Assembly: GCA_009692985.1 (NCBI GenBank)
Contig: SHYF01000021.1
Span: forward strand, 1 to 15,182
DNA length: 15,182 bases
Reading direction: 5' to 3'
From: Dehalococcoidia bacterium
GTDB lineage: Bacteria; Chloroflexota; Dehalococcoidia; Lucifugimonadales; SHYF01
The translations under genes and the position numbers were made by a program. This document shows, piece by piece, positions 1-7,438 of this stretch (position 1 is its first letter; every line of letters begins with the position of its first letter). The notes below the pieces were generated by a model. The model did no database searches. It worked only from the letters and a program-made list of their open reading frames with translations, and had not been told where the DNA came from.

Positions 1-673
1 CTACGGCGGTAGGAAGCTGCCGGTTGAAGCGGTGGTTCAATATCTGGTTCAGCTTTTCCTGTGCCCAGGGCGTGGTGGCATGTGCGCCCAGGTCGTCTAG
101 GGCCAATACAGGAGCGTTGCGAACGTGGTCGAACAGCTGGTCGTAGGCCACCTCGCTGCTGGGCGCATAGGTGGAGCGCAGATGGTCCAGGAGGTCAGGC
201 ACGGACATGTAGAAGGCTGGGACGCCCATCTCTAGGCACCGGTTGACGATGGCGGCCAGCAGGTGTGTTTTCCCAGATCCTACGGCTCCTATCAACACCA
301 GCCAGCCCATGGGCTGGTCCGCATACTCCAACGCGGCCTGGTACGCCTCTTGGAACCGGCGTTGGACATGGGGTTCCGGTGAGCGCCCCTGGGGATCCAG
401 TGTCTGGAAAGTGAGGCGGGTCAAGGCTCCCAGGTTGCTGTACCGCTGTAGCCTGGACACTCGCTGCTCCTGGGTGGCCTGGGCCTGGCAGGAGCAAGGC
501 ACTGCCTTGCCAAAACTGGGGTGGCCCAGTGGCACGTTGGCCCTGACCCATCCTCGGCCTCCGCAGCGCGGGCACTCCTCGGCTCTTGGATCCTCCTCAG
601 CTGGTGAGGTATCAGTACCGCCGTAGGTATTCTTTAGGGTCACTCTTCTTAGTATGTCGCCAAGGCTCTCCAT
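1..673 (-). CDS. DnaC/IstB-type helicase-loader ATPase (3' end outside window)
   Basis: AAA+ ATPase of the DnaC/DnaI/IstB family, which loads the DnaB helicase onto DNA. Translating the minus strand from ATG at 673 gives 224 residues before the window edge, so the C-terminal part is missing. The Walker A motif is GAVGSGKTH (129-137, Lys135) and the Walker B motif is VLALDDLG (189-196). After these comes the family-typical QILNHRFNRQLPTAV, where the sequence ends just before sensor 1. The N-terminal part carries C34-x2-C37 and C60-x-C62, a probable small zinc-binding module. A purine-rich Shine-Dalgarno (GGAAGG, 8 nt upstream) supports the start at 673. That start lies 62 nt inside the preceding DnaD-like gene, so the two are probably translationally coupled. 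IstB of insertion sequences is related, but the dnaB and dnaD-like neighbours favour the chromosomal helicase loader. Confidence 0.87.
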   Translation of the reverse strand, partial: MESLGDILRRVTLKNTYGGTDTSPAEEDPRAEECPRCGGRGWVRANVPLGHPSFGKAVPCSCQAQATQEQRVSRLQRYSNLGALTRLTFQTLDPQGRSPEPHVQRRFQEAYQAALEYADQPMGWLVLIGAVGSGKTHLLAAIVNRCLEMGVPAFYMSVPDLLDHLRSTYAPSSEVAYDQLFDHVRNAPVLALDDLGAHATTPWAQEKLNQILNHRFNRQLPTAV

Positions 674-1298
674 GGTCCTTTCCTTCCGTGTTCCAACGCT
701 CAAGGATGCGTGCAATGTATCTCCAGTTTCGATGATTGAGGCTTACGGCTTTTTTGAATGCCTCCTGAATCCAGGGCCAGGGATATGACCTTTCTGCCTC
801 TTGCAGCTCCTCGGCTAGCAGCGGCGTCAGGGGGCCTATGTTCTCTTCGTAAATGGAGAAGATGCTGGGCCTGACCTGCTCGGATTCGCCCTGGGGGAGC
901 ATCTCGCTTTGGGGTATGGCGTTCTCTGTTCGCACCCGCATGGCGGCCTGACGACCTGGCTCGTCGTTTACCAAAAGCATTGTGTAGGAAGGGTCTGCTG
1001 GACGCTGCTGGAGTTGCAGCAACGTTCCTCGTTCTACTGCCTGCGCTATGCCTTGTGGTATGGCCAGTTGGGCGCCGCCAGGCTCGCCGGCCAGGCCGTT
1101 GAGCAGCATTGGGTCGGCCAGTAGCTCCGCCAGAGTGACCCAGAGGCGCTGGCTTCGCCGCTGGTGAACGAGTCCTAGCACGCGCAGAGTGCACTTGAGC
1201 TCGGATATGGATTTGATTTCTTGCAGCAGTGGCCCCAGGAGGGACAGAGGCACGGGGGCATACCGCTCCCCATGGGTAAAGCCCTGGGCCTGGGCCAT
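612..1298 (-). CDS. DnaD-domain primosomal replication protein
   Basis: A 228-residue protein with a C-terminal DnaD/phage-associated domain at about residues 146-207. The hallmark stretches are IYEENIGPLTPLLAEEL and the closing NWRYIARILERWNTEG. Such proteins act in primosome assembly during replication initiation or restart. The N-terminal half (about 10-110) resembles the winged-helix part of DnaD/DnaB-like initiators, but I recognise it less surely. I chose ATG at 1298 rather than an upstream start at 1322 because an AGGAGG box lies 9 nt before it, inside the last codons of dnaB, and because the upstream extension would overlap dnaB by 23 nt. The start is one base past the dnaB TAA. The stop at 612 lies inside the DnaC-like gene. 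The order dnaB, dnaD-like, dnaC-like fits one primosome operon. Confidence 0.85.
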   Translation of the reverse strand: MAQAQGFTHGERYAPVPLSLLGPLLQEIKSISELKCTLRVLGLVHQRRSQRLWVTLAELLADPMLLNGLAGEPGGAQLAIPQGIAQAVERGTLLQLQQRPADPSYTMLLVNDEPGRQAAMRVRTENAIPQSEMLPQGESEQVRPSIFSIYEENIGPLTPLLAEELQEAERSYPWPWIQEAFKKAVSLNHRNWRYIARILERWNTEGKDHGEPWRHTKKSDPKEYLRRY

Positions 1299-1299
1299 G

Positions 1300-2661
1300 T
1301 TATGTGGCCTCCTGAGTAGCAAGGTTCTCGAAGCGGGAGAACTGCTCGCGGAAGTAGAGGCTGAGGGTTCCCAGCGGGCCGTTCCGGTGCTTGGCCACTA
1401 TGATCTCCGCGATGTTCTTGGGATAGGCTTCAGTGGGATGCTGGCGTTCCCAATCCTCTTCGCTAGTGTAAACGTCGTCCCTGTAAATAAAAGCCACAAC
1501 GTCGGCGTCCTGCTCTATGCTGCCGCTATCCCGCAGGTCGGATAGCATGGGCCTGTGGGTGGGTCGCTGCTCCACCGCGCGGCTGAGCTGAGATATGGCC
1601 AGGCATGGCACGTTCAGGTCCCTGGCAACGCCTTTGAGGGAGCGGGAAATATCGCTCATCTCCTGCACTCGGTTGTCCTGGCGACCGGCTCCCTGCATTA
1701 GCTGGATGTAGTCCACCATGAGCAAGTCCACGGTGTGCTCCATATGAAGCCGGCGGGCCTTGCTGCGGATTTCAACTATGGTCTGGAGGGGCGAGTCGTC
1801 AATGTAGATTGGTAGGTCAGAAAGAGCACCGACGGCGTTTATGACGCGCTGCTGCTCACGTTCGGTGATAAGGCCCAAGCGGAGCCGGTGGCTGTCCACC
1901 TGGGCTTCTGCAGATAGCAGACGATAGGCCAACTGCTCCCGGCTCATCTCCAGGCTAAAGATCCCTACGACAGCGCCCTGGCCAGCGGCATTCCGAGCAA
2001 TGTCCAGGGCCAGGGTGCTTTTGCCCAAGCTGGGCCGGGCCGCCAGGATAACCAGGTCTGACCGCTGGAGGCCTCCCAGGAGCTGGTCCAGGTCGGCGAA
2101 ACCGGTGGGAATAGGCCCTGCACCCTGTTCGGTGGACGTCTGGAAGGCCGAGCTCTCCTCCAGGTACCGGTCCAAAACCTCCCGCAGAGGCACGAAGTCC
2201 CGGCTCTGGCGGCGAGAACGCACGCGAAAGAGCAGCTCTTCTGCTTGGCGGAGGGTTCCATCCAGGTCGGCGTCTTGCTCGTACCCCAGGGCTGCGATGT
2301 GAGTGGCGGCGCCAATGAGGTTCCGCATTGTGGCGGTGCGCGATACGATCTGGGCGTAATGCTCCGCGTGCACTGAGGTTGGCACGCTGGCTACCAGGTG
2401 ACTGAGGAAAGAGGGGCCGCCGGCGGTCTCCAGCTTGTCCTGGCCAGCCAGTTCGTGGGAGATGGTTACCTGGTTGATTGCCTCGCCCCGCTGAAAGAGG
2501 GCCAGGCAGGCGTCATATGTCCACCTGTTCCGTTCACGGTAGAAGTCCTCGGGCCGCAGGAATGGAGCCACCTGGAGGATGGCATCGCCGTCTATGAGGA
2601 TAGACCCCAGGATTGCTTCCTCGGCGGCCTCATCATGTGGTGGGATACGTTCAACGTACAT
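1300..2661 (-). CDS. dnaB: Replicative DNA helicase DnaB
   Basis: Hexameric 5'-3' replicative helicase of 453 residues, normal for the family. The N-terminal DnaB domain spans about 5-108 and starts with the typical [17 protein letters not shown] linker follows, then the RecA-like motor from about 180. Visible motifs are Walker [10 protein letters not shown] (208-216, Lys214), the catalytic Glu228 in FSLEMS, Walker [10 protein letters not shown] (Asp317), the DnaB signature [16 protein letters not shown] (374-389), and Lys414/Arg416 in KHRNG as the likely arginine-finger pair. I see no intein or insertion. The ATG at 2661 overlaps the rplI stop by 11 nt and its Shine-Dalgarno is weak, so translation probably couples to rplI. 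The next gene, DnaD-like, starts one base after the dnaB stop. Confidence 0.97.
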   Translation of the reverse strand: MYVERIPPHDEAAEEAILGSILIDGDAILQVAPFLRPEDFYRERNRWTYDACLALFQRGEAINQVTISHELAGQDKLETAGGPSFLSHLVASVPTSVHAEHYAQIVSRTATMRNLIGAATHIAALGYEQDADLDGTLRQAEELLFRVRSRRQSRDFVPLREVLDRYLEESSAFQTSTEQGAGPIPTGFADLDQLLGGLQRSDLVILAARPSLGKSTLALDIARNAAGQGAVVGIFSLEMSREQLAYRLLSAEAQVDSHRLRLGLITEREQQRVINAVGALSDLPIYIDDSPLQTIVEIRSKARRLHMEHTVDLLMVDYIQLMQGAGRQDNRVQEMSDISRSLKGVARDLNVPCLAISQLSRAVEQRPTHRPMLSDLRDSGSIEQDADVVAFIYRDDVYTSEEDWERQHPTEAYPKNIAEIIVAKHRNGPLGTLSLYFREQFSRFENLATQEAT

Positions 2662-3187
2662 CGGGGCTGGATTCCTGGACTTCCACCGCCGCTTCAGCCG
2701 GGGCCGCCTCTACAGGCGGCTGCTGCACTGCTGCAAGCTGGGATTGACCCTGGGCCGTGAAATTGACGGTCGTAGAGATTCCCTGTCCCAGTCGTACCTC
2801 TGCCTGGTAGGAACCAGGTTCGTGGATTGGCTCTGCCAAGAGGACGGAGCGGCGGTCTATTGCCCGCCCCGCCAGGCGCGACAGCTCTTCGGCCACCTGG
2901 GTGGAAGTGATAGCGCCGTAGAATCGGCCCGTGGGCCCCAGGTTTGCCGTGAATACAAGGGATAGTTGGGACAGGAGTTCCGACAGGGCGCGCGCGTCCT
3001 GCTCCTCTTTCAGGCGGCGCACCTCTCCAGCCTTGCTGATAGAAGCGATGCGTTGCATCTGGTCGTGGGTGGCTGCCACAGCCAGCTTCTTGGGAAGCAG
3101 GAAGTTACGGGCGTAGCCGTCCTTGACATCCTTGACCTCGCCAGCGCGGCCGCTGCCTGCTACGTCGGTTAGAAATATGACACGCAT
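2651..3187 (-). CDS. rplI: Large ribosomal subunit protein bL9
   Basis: Ribosomal protein L9, which binds 23S rRNA near the L1 stalk. The N-terminal domain (1-40) carries the L9 signature [21 protein letters not shown] long connecting helix (about 41-75) leads to the C-terminal domain (about 80-145, with [16 protein letters not shown]). The last 30 or so residues are an Ala/Glu/Pro/Gln-rich tail that makes the protein (178 residues) longer than the roughly 150 usual for bL9. I chose ATG at 3187 (MRVIFL), the classical L9 beginning. A TTG at 3193 (MTMRV) is also possible and lies closer to the AGAGAGG ribosome binding site. It is the first gene of a minus-strand operon with dnaB, which it overlaps by 11 nt. 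Confidence 0.95.
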   Translation of the reverse strand: MRVIFLTDVAGSGRAGEVKDVKDGYARNFLLPKKLAVAATHDQMQRIASISKAGEVRRLKEEQDARALSELLSQLSLVFTANLGPTGRFYGAITSTQVAEELSRLAGRAIDRRSVLLAEPIHEPGSYQAEVRLGQGISTTVNFTAQGQSQLAAVQQPPVEAAPAEAAVEVQESSPDVR

Positions 3188-3357
3188 AGTCAATGTACCT
3201 CTCTACTGTAATGGTTGCGGAACGGGCCCCAGCGCCTCTCAAAGGTCACCAGGATTTTCCTGGAATCGCCATGCATTTCCCAAGAGAGGGCGGCTCTTGT
3301 TCTCAGTGGGTTCTCTGGATTCTTCTGATCCTTGGGCATCCTTGGAACGTTTGAGCT

Positions 3358-3386
3358 GTTATATTCTCCAATCCCACTGTTGAGAA
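3358..3386 (-). promoter_or_regulatory. Candidate sigma70-type promoter for the rplI operon
   Basis: On the minus strand, TATAAC (3358-3363) is a good -10 hexamer. It lies 17 nt from TTCTCA (3381-3386), a weak -35 with 4 of 6 consensus bases. Transcription would start near 3351 and leave a leader of about 160 nt before rplI. The call rests on spacing and the -10 only. Confidence 0.35.
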
Positions 3387-3414
3387 GAGGGCGCTTGCTG
3401 GGCACAGGACAACC

Positions 3415-3426
3415 TATTGTACAATA
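3415..3426. promoter_or_regulatory. Perfect 12-bp palindrome, possible operator
   Basis: TATTGTACAATA reads identically on both strands. It lies about 30 bp upstream of the proposed -35 of the rplI promoter and just before the triple-hairpin cassette. The size and symmetry suit a dimeric regulator site, but no regulator is identified, and AT-rich palindromes of this length can arise by chance. Confidence 0.25.
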
Positions 3427-3460
3427 CTATCAGCGTAACACCTAGGAGACTGCTGCAAAA

Positions 3461-3590
3461 GGGGAGTCCAGAGGGGCGGAGCCCCTTTGGTGGGGGTCTG
3501 GGGGATACCCCCAGATATACATTTCACCCCCTTCCTGGCGAGGAAGGGGGGCAGGGGGATGGTCGAAGGGTTTCTTCATCATCCTGCTAG
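3461..3590. repeat. Cassette of three consecutive GC-rich hairpins (putative intergenic repeat element)
   Basis: Three hairpins follow one another. Hairpin 1: arms 3468-3477 and 3481-3490, 10 bp with one G-T pair and loop GGA. Hairpin 2: arms 3497-3504 and 3508-3515 (TCTGGGGG/CCCCCAGA, perfect, loop ATA). Hairpin 3: arms 3527-3536 and 3541-3550 (CCCCCTTCCT/AGGAAGGGGG, perfect, loop GGCG). A flank to about 3590 ends next to the ribosome binding site of the small gene at 3609. The stretch does not look coding. It sits between divergently oriented genes, so it is not an obvious terminator for either. The multi-hairpin, G/C-skewed form resembles dispersed intergenic repeats (REP/MITE-like). Only one copy is present in this window, so repeat status is inference. 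The rest of 3188-3608 holds only the promoter and palindrome listed separately. Confidence 0.55.
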
Positions 3591-3608
3591 AGTCCGGAGG
3601 ACATGCCC

Positions 3609-3875
3609 ATGCCCTATGGCATCACTATCAAACACGACCGCGGCGGCAAACGTTTAGAGTTGCAGTGCGCCCACCAGAGCGGGCTTCTTTACGTAGTCCC
3701 CGGCCCGGCAAGCTGGGTGTGCAATGAGGAGCATCTGCACGCCCATGCGCTGGCGGGCTTTTTCAAGGACCTGGCGGGACTCCAGAACCCCCAGGTCAAG
3801 GAGTTGATGCAGCGCTGGGGCATATACTTCCGGGAGCGGCCCGTGGAGCCGGAAGAGGCTGCGCCAACCTCCTAG
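3609..3875 (+). CDS. Small protein of unknown function with Cys/His-rich motif
   Basis: An 88-residue protein that I do not recognise. ATG at 3609 is preferred over ATG at 3603 because GGAGG (3596-3600) is then 8 nt upstream instead of 2. Codon use is G/C-rich at third positions, as in the neighbouring housekeeping genes, which supports real coding. C20-A-H22 followed by C38-x3-H42-L-H44-A-H46 could bind a metal, but this is a guess from spacing. The C-terminal half looks helical and ends in an acidic Pro/Glu tail. There is no signal peptide or membrane segment. It stands alone on the plus strand, directly after the hairpin cassette, and converges on ftsH with a 30-bp gap. Confidence 0.6.
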   Translation: MPYGITIKHDRGGKRLELQCAHQSGLLYVVPGPASWVCNEEHLHAHALAGFFKDLAGLQNPQVKELMQRWGIYFRERPVEPEEAAPTS

Positions 3876-3905
3876 CCTTACTTTGGCACCTGCGCGATCC
3901 CTTGC

Positions 3906-5759
3906 CTAGTCGGCGGGAGCGGGAGCAGGCTCTGCTTCCAGAGGTGGGGCCTCAGACTCGAACAGCTTCTGTAGGTCCGCTCCCTCAACTGTCTCATGGG
4001 TGATGAGGTGGCGGGCCAGGTGCACCAGCTTGGCCTTGTGCTCCATCAATAGGCGACGGGCGGTATTTTGGGCTTCCAGAATGAGGCTATGCACCTCCTG
4101 GTCTATCTCCTCGGCGATGGTATCACTGTAGTCGCGCTGCTCGGAGATCTCTCGCCCCAGGAATATGAGCTCTTCGCGCTTTCCAAAGGTGCGAGGTCCA
4201 AGCTTCTCGCTCATCCCATAGCGGGTAACCATGTTGCGGGCTGTCTGGGTTGCCATTTCCAGGTCGTTGCTGGCTCCGGTGGTTGTTTCGTTGAAAATCA
4301 GCTCTTCAGCTACGCGTCCGCCTAGGGCCATGGCCAGCATGGCCTTGAATTGGGCCTTGGTGAAAATGTGGCGGTCCTCCGGCGGAATGGAGCGTGTGTA
4401 ACCTCCTGCCATCCCTCGTGCCACAATGGAAACCTTTTGCACTGGGTCTGCCTGGGGGAGCAGGTGGCCTACCAGGGCGTGGCCAGCTTCATGGTAGGCT
4501 GTGAACTCCTTCTCCCGGTGGCTGATAATGCGGCTCCTTCGCTCCGGTCCCAGAAGCACCCGGTCTATGGCCTCGCCAAACTCATTCAGTGTGATGGCGC
4601 TCTTGGTGCGCCGTGCCGCCAGGATTGCAGCCTCGTTGACCAGGTTGGCCAGGTCGGCTCCGCTGAACCCGGGGGTCTCTTTGGCGACCACCATCAGGTC
4701 CACGTCGGGGGCGAACGGTTTGCCTTTGGAGTGGACTTTCAGAATTGCATCACGGCCAACGACATCGGGCAGGTCCAGGACCACCCGGCGGTCGAACCGT
4801 CCCGGCCTCAGAAGGGCGGGGTCAAGGATGTCGGGCCGGTTGGTGGCGGCCATAACGATGACGTTGGTGCTGGAGTCGAACCCGTCCATCTCTACAAGGA
4901 TCTGGTTCAGCGTCTGCTCCCGTTCGTCGTGGCCGCCTCCAAGTCCAGCGCCCCGGTGCCGGCCCACGGCGTCAACCTCATCCACGAATACTATGCACGG
5001 GGCGTTTCGCTTTGCCTGATCAAACAGGTCCCGCACCCTGGCTGCGCCAACGCCCACGAACATCTCCACGAACTCGCTGCCGCTGATGGAGAAGAAAGGC
5101 ACGGCCGCCTCTCCTGCTACGGCCTTCGCCAGAAGTGTCTTACCTGTGCCTGGCGGCCCTACCAGTAGCACGCCCCTGGGAATACGTGCTCCCATGGCTA
5201 CAAACCGTTCGGGATACTTCAGGAACTCCACCACCTCTTGAAGCTCTATCTTTGCTTCATCTACTCCCGCTACGTCCGAGAATGTAACGCTGGGCTTGTT
5301 TCCCACGAACATCCGGGCCCGGCTTCTGCCAAAGCTCAGTGTCTGGTTGTTGCTGCCTTGGGCTTGACGCATCATGAACAGCAGAACGGCGCCAAAGAAG
5401 ATCAAGGGCAGGAAGTTGAGAAGCAGGCCAAAGATGTTGGAGAGGCCGCTGGTACCCTTGACCTGCACATCAACTGCACCTTCGCCGGTTGAGACTCCTG
5501 CTTCGCGCAGCATATCCACCACGCTAGCTCCAGCCTCTTTGCGGGATGTGAATACCTGTCCATCGCGGGTGGTGACAGTCAGGTTGTCCCCTTCCAGCGC
5601 GATTTTGTCCACACGGCCTTCCTGGGCCAACTTGATGACGGAGCTGATGGACTTCTCGCCGCTGTTGCGCGGGCCAGAGACAAAGGTATAAAAGACCATG
5701 ATGATGGCTAAAGCCACCACCAGGTAGATTATTGTGTTACGCAGCCACTGGGGACGCAT
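3906..5759 (-). CDS. ftsH: ATP-dependent zinc metalloprotease FtsH
   Basis: Membrane-anchored AAA+ protease that degrades misfolded membrane proteins and short-lived regulators; 617 residues, normal for the family. Transmembrane segments lie at about 8-28 and 108-130, with an extracytoplasmic domain between. Then come Walker A GPPGTGKT (201-208), pore motif FVG (234-236), Walker B IVFVDE (256-261), arginine fingers Arg318/Arg321 in [10 protein letters not shown], the zinc site HEAGH (423-427) and the third zinc ligand Asp499. The C-terminus has the usual coiled-coil region and an Ala/Pro/Glu tail. All catalytic residues are present. The ATG at 5759 begins a normal N-terminal hydrophobic segment, although no clear Shine-Dalgarno precedes it. 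It is divergent from the hemQ-like gene. Confidence 0.98.
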   Translation of the reverse strand: MRPQWLRNTIIYLVVALAIIMVFYTFVSGPRNSGEKSISSVIKLAQEGRVDKIALEGDNLTVTTRDGQVFTSRKEAGASVVDMLREAGVSTGEGAVDVQVKGTSGLSNIFGLLLNFLPLIFFGAVLLFMMRQAQGSNNQTLSFGRSRARMFVGNKPSVTFSDVAGVDEAKIELQEVVEFLKYPERFVAMGARIPRGVLLVGPPGTGKTLLAKAVAGEAAVPFFSISGSEFVEMFVGVGAARVRDLFDQAKRNAPCIVFVDEVDAVGRHRGAGLGGGHDEREQTLNQILVEMDGFDSSTNVIVMAATNRPDILDPALLRPGRFDRRVVLDLPDVVGRDAILKVHSKGKPFAPDVDLMVVAKETPGFSGADLANLVNEAAILAARRTKSAITLNEFGEAIDRVLLGPERRSRIISHREKEFTAYHEAGHALVGHLLPQADPVQKVSIVARGMAGGYTRSIPPEDRHIFTKAQFKAMLAMALGGRVAEELIFNETTTGASNDLEMATQTARNMVTRYGMSEKLGPRTFGKREELIFLGREISEQRDYSDTIAEEIDQEVHSLILEAQNTARRLLMEHKAKLVHLARHLITHETVEGADLQKLFESEAPPLEAEPAPAPAD

Positions 5760-5864
5760 ATGTTACACACCGTCGAAGTAGCGTGAGGCGAAATACACAC
5801 TTATATTCTAACCTGAACGTGGAGAGAAGGGAAGCGCGGCTGTCCTCTGGTTATTTGCTTCTGG

Positions 5865-5893
5865 TTGCGCCGTGGAGATAGCCAGGCTATCAT
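5865..5893 (+). promoter_or_regulatory. Candidate promoter of the hemQ-like gene
   Basis: TTGCGC (5865-5870) and TATCAT (5888-5893) are separated by exactly 17 nt. Transcription would begin near 5900, giving a leader of about 26 nt with AAGGAGG at 5915-5921 before ATG 5926. This fits the later start codon and excludes the GTG at 5872. Confidence 0.4.
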
Positions 5894-5925
5894 GGAAGCT
5901 CTTCAGTGGACAGGAAGGAGGGCCT

Positions 5926-6648
5926 ATGGTTTCGAAGCCACACCGACAGGTGATCAAGTACAATTTCTATAGGGTGAGGCCCGAATGGCGCCGTCTGGAC
6001 GAAAGGGAGCGTGAAGCGGGCAAGGTCGAGTTCGCCGCCGTGGTGGAGGAGGCGGCTGCGCACATGCAGGTCCGGAGCTATAGCTTGGTGGGTGTGCGCG
6101 CCGACGCCGACCTGCTGCTGTGGTGCATCGGTAGCAGCCTGGAGGAGCATCAGGAGCTGGCGATAATGCTTAATCGCACCAGGCTAGCGCCCTACCTGGA
6201 GACACCATACTCTTACCTGGCTATGACCAACCGCTCTCAGTACGTGGATGACCATGTTCACCAAGGGCAGGAGGGCACCCGCCTGACAGTGAAGCCAGGT
6301 GGCGCTCCATATCTCATCGTCTACCCCTTTGTTAAGACACGGGCCTGGTACGCGCTGCCCAAGGAGGAGCGGCAGCAGATAATGGACACCCACTTTGCAG
6401 TGGGGCACAAATACCCCACGGTGCGCATCAACACCGGCTACTCTTTTGGGCTTGACGACCAGGAGTTTGTGCTTGCCTTTGAGACCAACAGCCTGTCGGA
6501 TTTTCTGGACCTGGTGATGGAGCTTAGAGAGACCAAGTCCAGCTCCTATACTCTGCGGGATACGCCCATCTTTACGGCTATCGCAAGGTCGCTGCGGGAG
6601 TGCCTGGACGCGCTGGGAGCGATAGGGATAGCTGGACCTAGGTGGTAG
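5926..6648 (+). CDS. hemQ: HemQ-like coproheme decarboxylase (chlorite dismutase family)
   Basis: A 240-residue protein of the chlorite dismutase/HemQ family. HemQ oxidatively decarboxylates coprohaem to haem b in the coproporphyrin-dependent pathway. Visible hallmarks are the N-terminal KYNFYRVRPEWRRL (11-24), YPFVKTRAWYALPKEER (133-149), MDTHFAVGHKYP (153-164), where His156 or less likely His161 is the proximal haem ligand, and TGYSFGLDDQEFVLAFET (170-187). GLDDxEF is typical of HemQ-type members rather than periplasmic chlorite dismutases, and no signal peptide is present. I chose ATG 5926, behind a strong AAGGAGG, over GTG 5872, because family homology begins right after it. The gene stands alone, and no other haem genes are visible. 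True chlorite detoxification is unlikely but not excluded. Confidence 0.88.
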   Translation: MVSKPHRQVIKYNFYRVRPEWRRLDEREREAGKVEFAAVVEEAAAHMQVRSYSLVGVRADADLLLWCIGSSLEEHQELAIMLNRTRLAPYLETPYSYLAMTNRSQYVDDHVHQGQEGTRLTVKPGGAPYLIVYPFVKTRAWYALPKEERQQIMDTHFAVGHKYPTVRINTGYSFGLDDQEFVLAFETNSLSDFLDLVMELRETKSSSYTLRDTPIFTAIARSLRECLDALGAIGIAGPRW

Positions 6649-6701
6649 TGATATGTCGCTTGCCCATTAGGGACTAATGTTACTCCCTCTGGGCCGTTTC
6701 C

Positions 6702-6878
6702 AGCGGCCGCGTAGCTTGGTGTCCCATATGTCCCGCAGAGGTTGAACCCCAGGACCACTAACGCTATTGCGCCGCCGGGGAAGATTGCTAGCCAAGGGCC
6801 GACTCGGGCGAATAGGGATGCTGTGCCCGAAAGCTCACCGCCCCAGCCCGGACTTGTCCCTGGCCTTGCCAGTGAGTT
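6702..6878 (-). pseudogene. Decayed 3' end of a DppC-type ABC permease gene
   Basis: The minus strand encodes a degraded match to the C-terminus of the intact DppC at 11403-12308. GWGGELSGTASLFARVGPWL then AIFPGGAIALVVLGFNL aligns with intact SWGQMMSGAAQSFATIAPWL then IIFPGVAIAVLVLGFNL. A 13-nt deletion just after FNL shifts the frame, after which RDIWDTKLRGR matches intact RDVWDPKLRGR. The stop codon has changed to TGG. Upstream of about 6878 the similarity ends at another gene's stop, so only some 60 residues remain. It differs too much from the intact copy to be a recent duplicate, so it is probably the remnant of a second transporter operon. It lies 53 bp beyond the hemQ-like stop, on the opposite strand. 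Confidence 0.8.
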
Positions 6879-6881
6879 TGT

Positions 6882-7154
6882 TCACTCCGGCGCAGGGTGC
6901 ACTTGTGGGTCAACTTCAATTTCACTTCCGCCGTTGTGCAACTCCCAAGGCCGGAAGGACTCTACAAATGCCTTAGCATCATCCAACCCACCGATACCTC
7001 TTCTGGCACGGCTTGGGTCATACCCTGGTGATTGCGCCAGGGCATCATACCCCGTGCGTGTACGCCTGAGGGTGCCTACAATCAGCTCCTCTCCCTGCCC
7101 GGGTTCCAGCACCAAAACAAGCCCTGCCTTGTGTTCACGCCAGTAAAGCTTCAC
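6882..7154 (-). CDS. 90-residue hypothetical protein
   Basis: I do not recognise the family. GTG at 7154 is the start: GGGAG lies 6 nt upstream, and an overlapping ATG at 7156 is followed at once by TGA. The protein begins MKLYWREHKAGLVLVLEP, which looks like beta strands, has a basic middle (LRRTRTGYDAL, PSRARRG), and ends in an acidic tail (GSEIEVDPQ). There is no membrane segment, signal peptide or cysteine. Codon use looks like coding DNA and the composition is balanced, so I think it is real, but it stands alone and nothing shows its role. Its TGA falls at the edge of the decayed permease fragment. Confidence 0.55.
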   Translation of the reverse strand: MKLYWREHKAGLVLVLEPGQGEELIVGTLRRTRTGYDALAQSPGYDPSRARRGIGGLDDAKAFVESFRPWELHNGGSEIEVDPQVHPAPE

Positions 7155-7438
7155 ATCGCTCTCCCTATAAAGTTGTTCGAGACATGTCTAACCGGCTTCG
7201 CAATATCCACCACCTATTGTAAACATCCGCACCCTGATTGCCTACAACCACCGAGCGCGTAAGGAGTTTGCAGCGGCAGTTGAGGTGGGTAGAACGACCC
7301 GCAAAAGTCGCGCGTGGGTTGGATCAGAAACTGGGGCAAGATCCGCCAAGACCAAGGCCTTTTCCAAAGGCTATCGACAGCTCAAGACTTTTGGAAAGGC
7401 ATTGGCCTGAGACGGCCAAGTATCCAAATGCAAGCCAG
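7155..7438. other. Gene-poor stretch with a start-less open frame and an inverted repeat
   Basis: No confident gene here. The plus frame 7192-7410 is open for 72 codons to a TGA and encodes a basic, plausible-looking segment (HRARKEFAAAVEVGRTT, KGYRQLKTFGKALA). It has no ATG, GTG or TTG in frame, so it may be the 3' remnant of a lost gene. An imperfect inverted repeat (7352-7369 with 7388-7405, 15 of 18 positions paired) overlaps its end. AGACATGTCT at 7180-7189 is a perfect 10-bp palindrome upstream of the 90-residue gene. Confidence 0.3.

Noticed and set aside
195..575. 126-codon minus-strand frame at the left edge
   Set aside because: It lies out of frame with the DnaC-like ATPase, whose Walker motifs are read in the other frame. 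Pro/Gly/Arg-rich composition is typical of a shadow frame.
1189..1545. 118-codon plus-strand frame over the dnaD/dnaB boundary
   Set aside because: Antisense to two well-supported genes, with no homology.
3190..3405. 71-codon minus-strand frame upstream of rplI
   Set aside because: It covers the proposed rplI promoter and leader and has no recognisable motif or ribosome binding site.
3461..3550. Triple hairpins as a CRISPR array or Rho-independent terminator
   Set aside because: There are no regularly spaced direct repeats, no T tract follows a stem, and no gene is transcribed into the region from either side.
4350..5168. 272-codon plus-strand open frame inside ftsH
   Set aside because: It is the antisense shadow of the highly conserved FtsH AAA domain, in G/C-rich coding DNA. 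No family resemblance and no ribosome binding site.
5872..5925. GTG-initiated 18-residue extension of the hemQ-like protein
   Set aside because: It starts upstream of the likely transcription start, has no Shine-Dalgarno and does not match the family N-terminus; ATG 5926 is much better.
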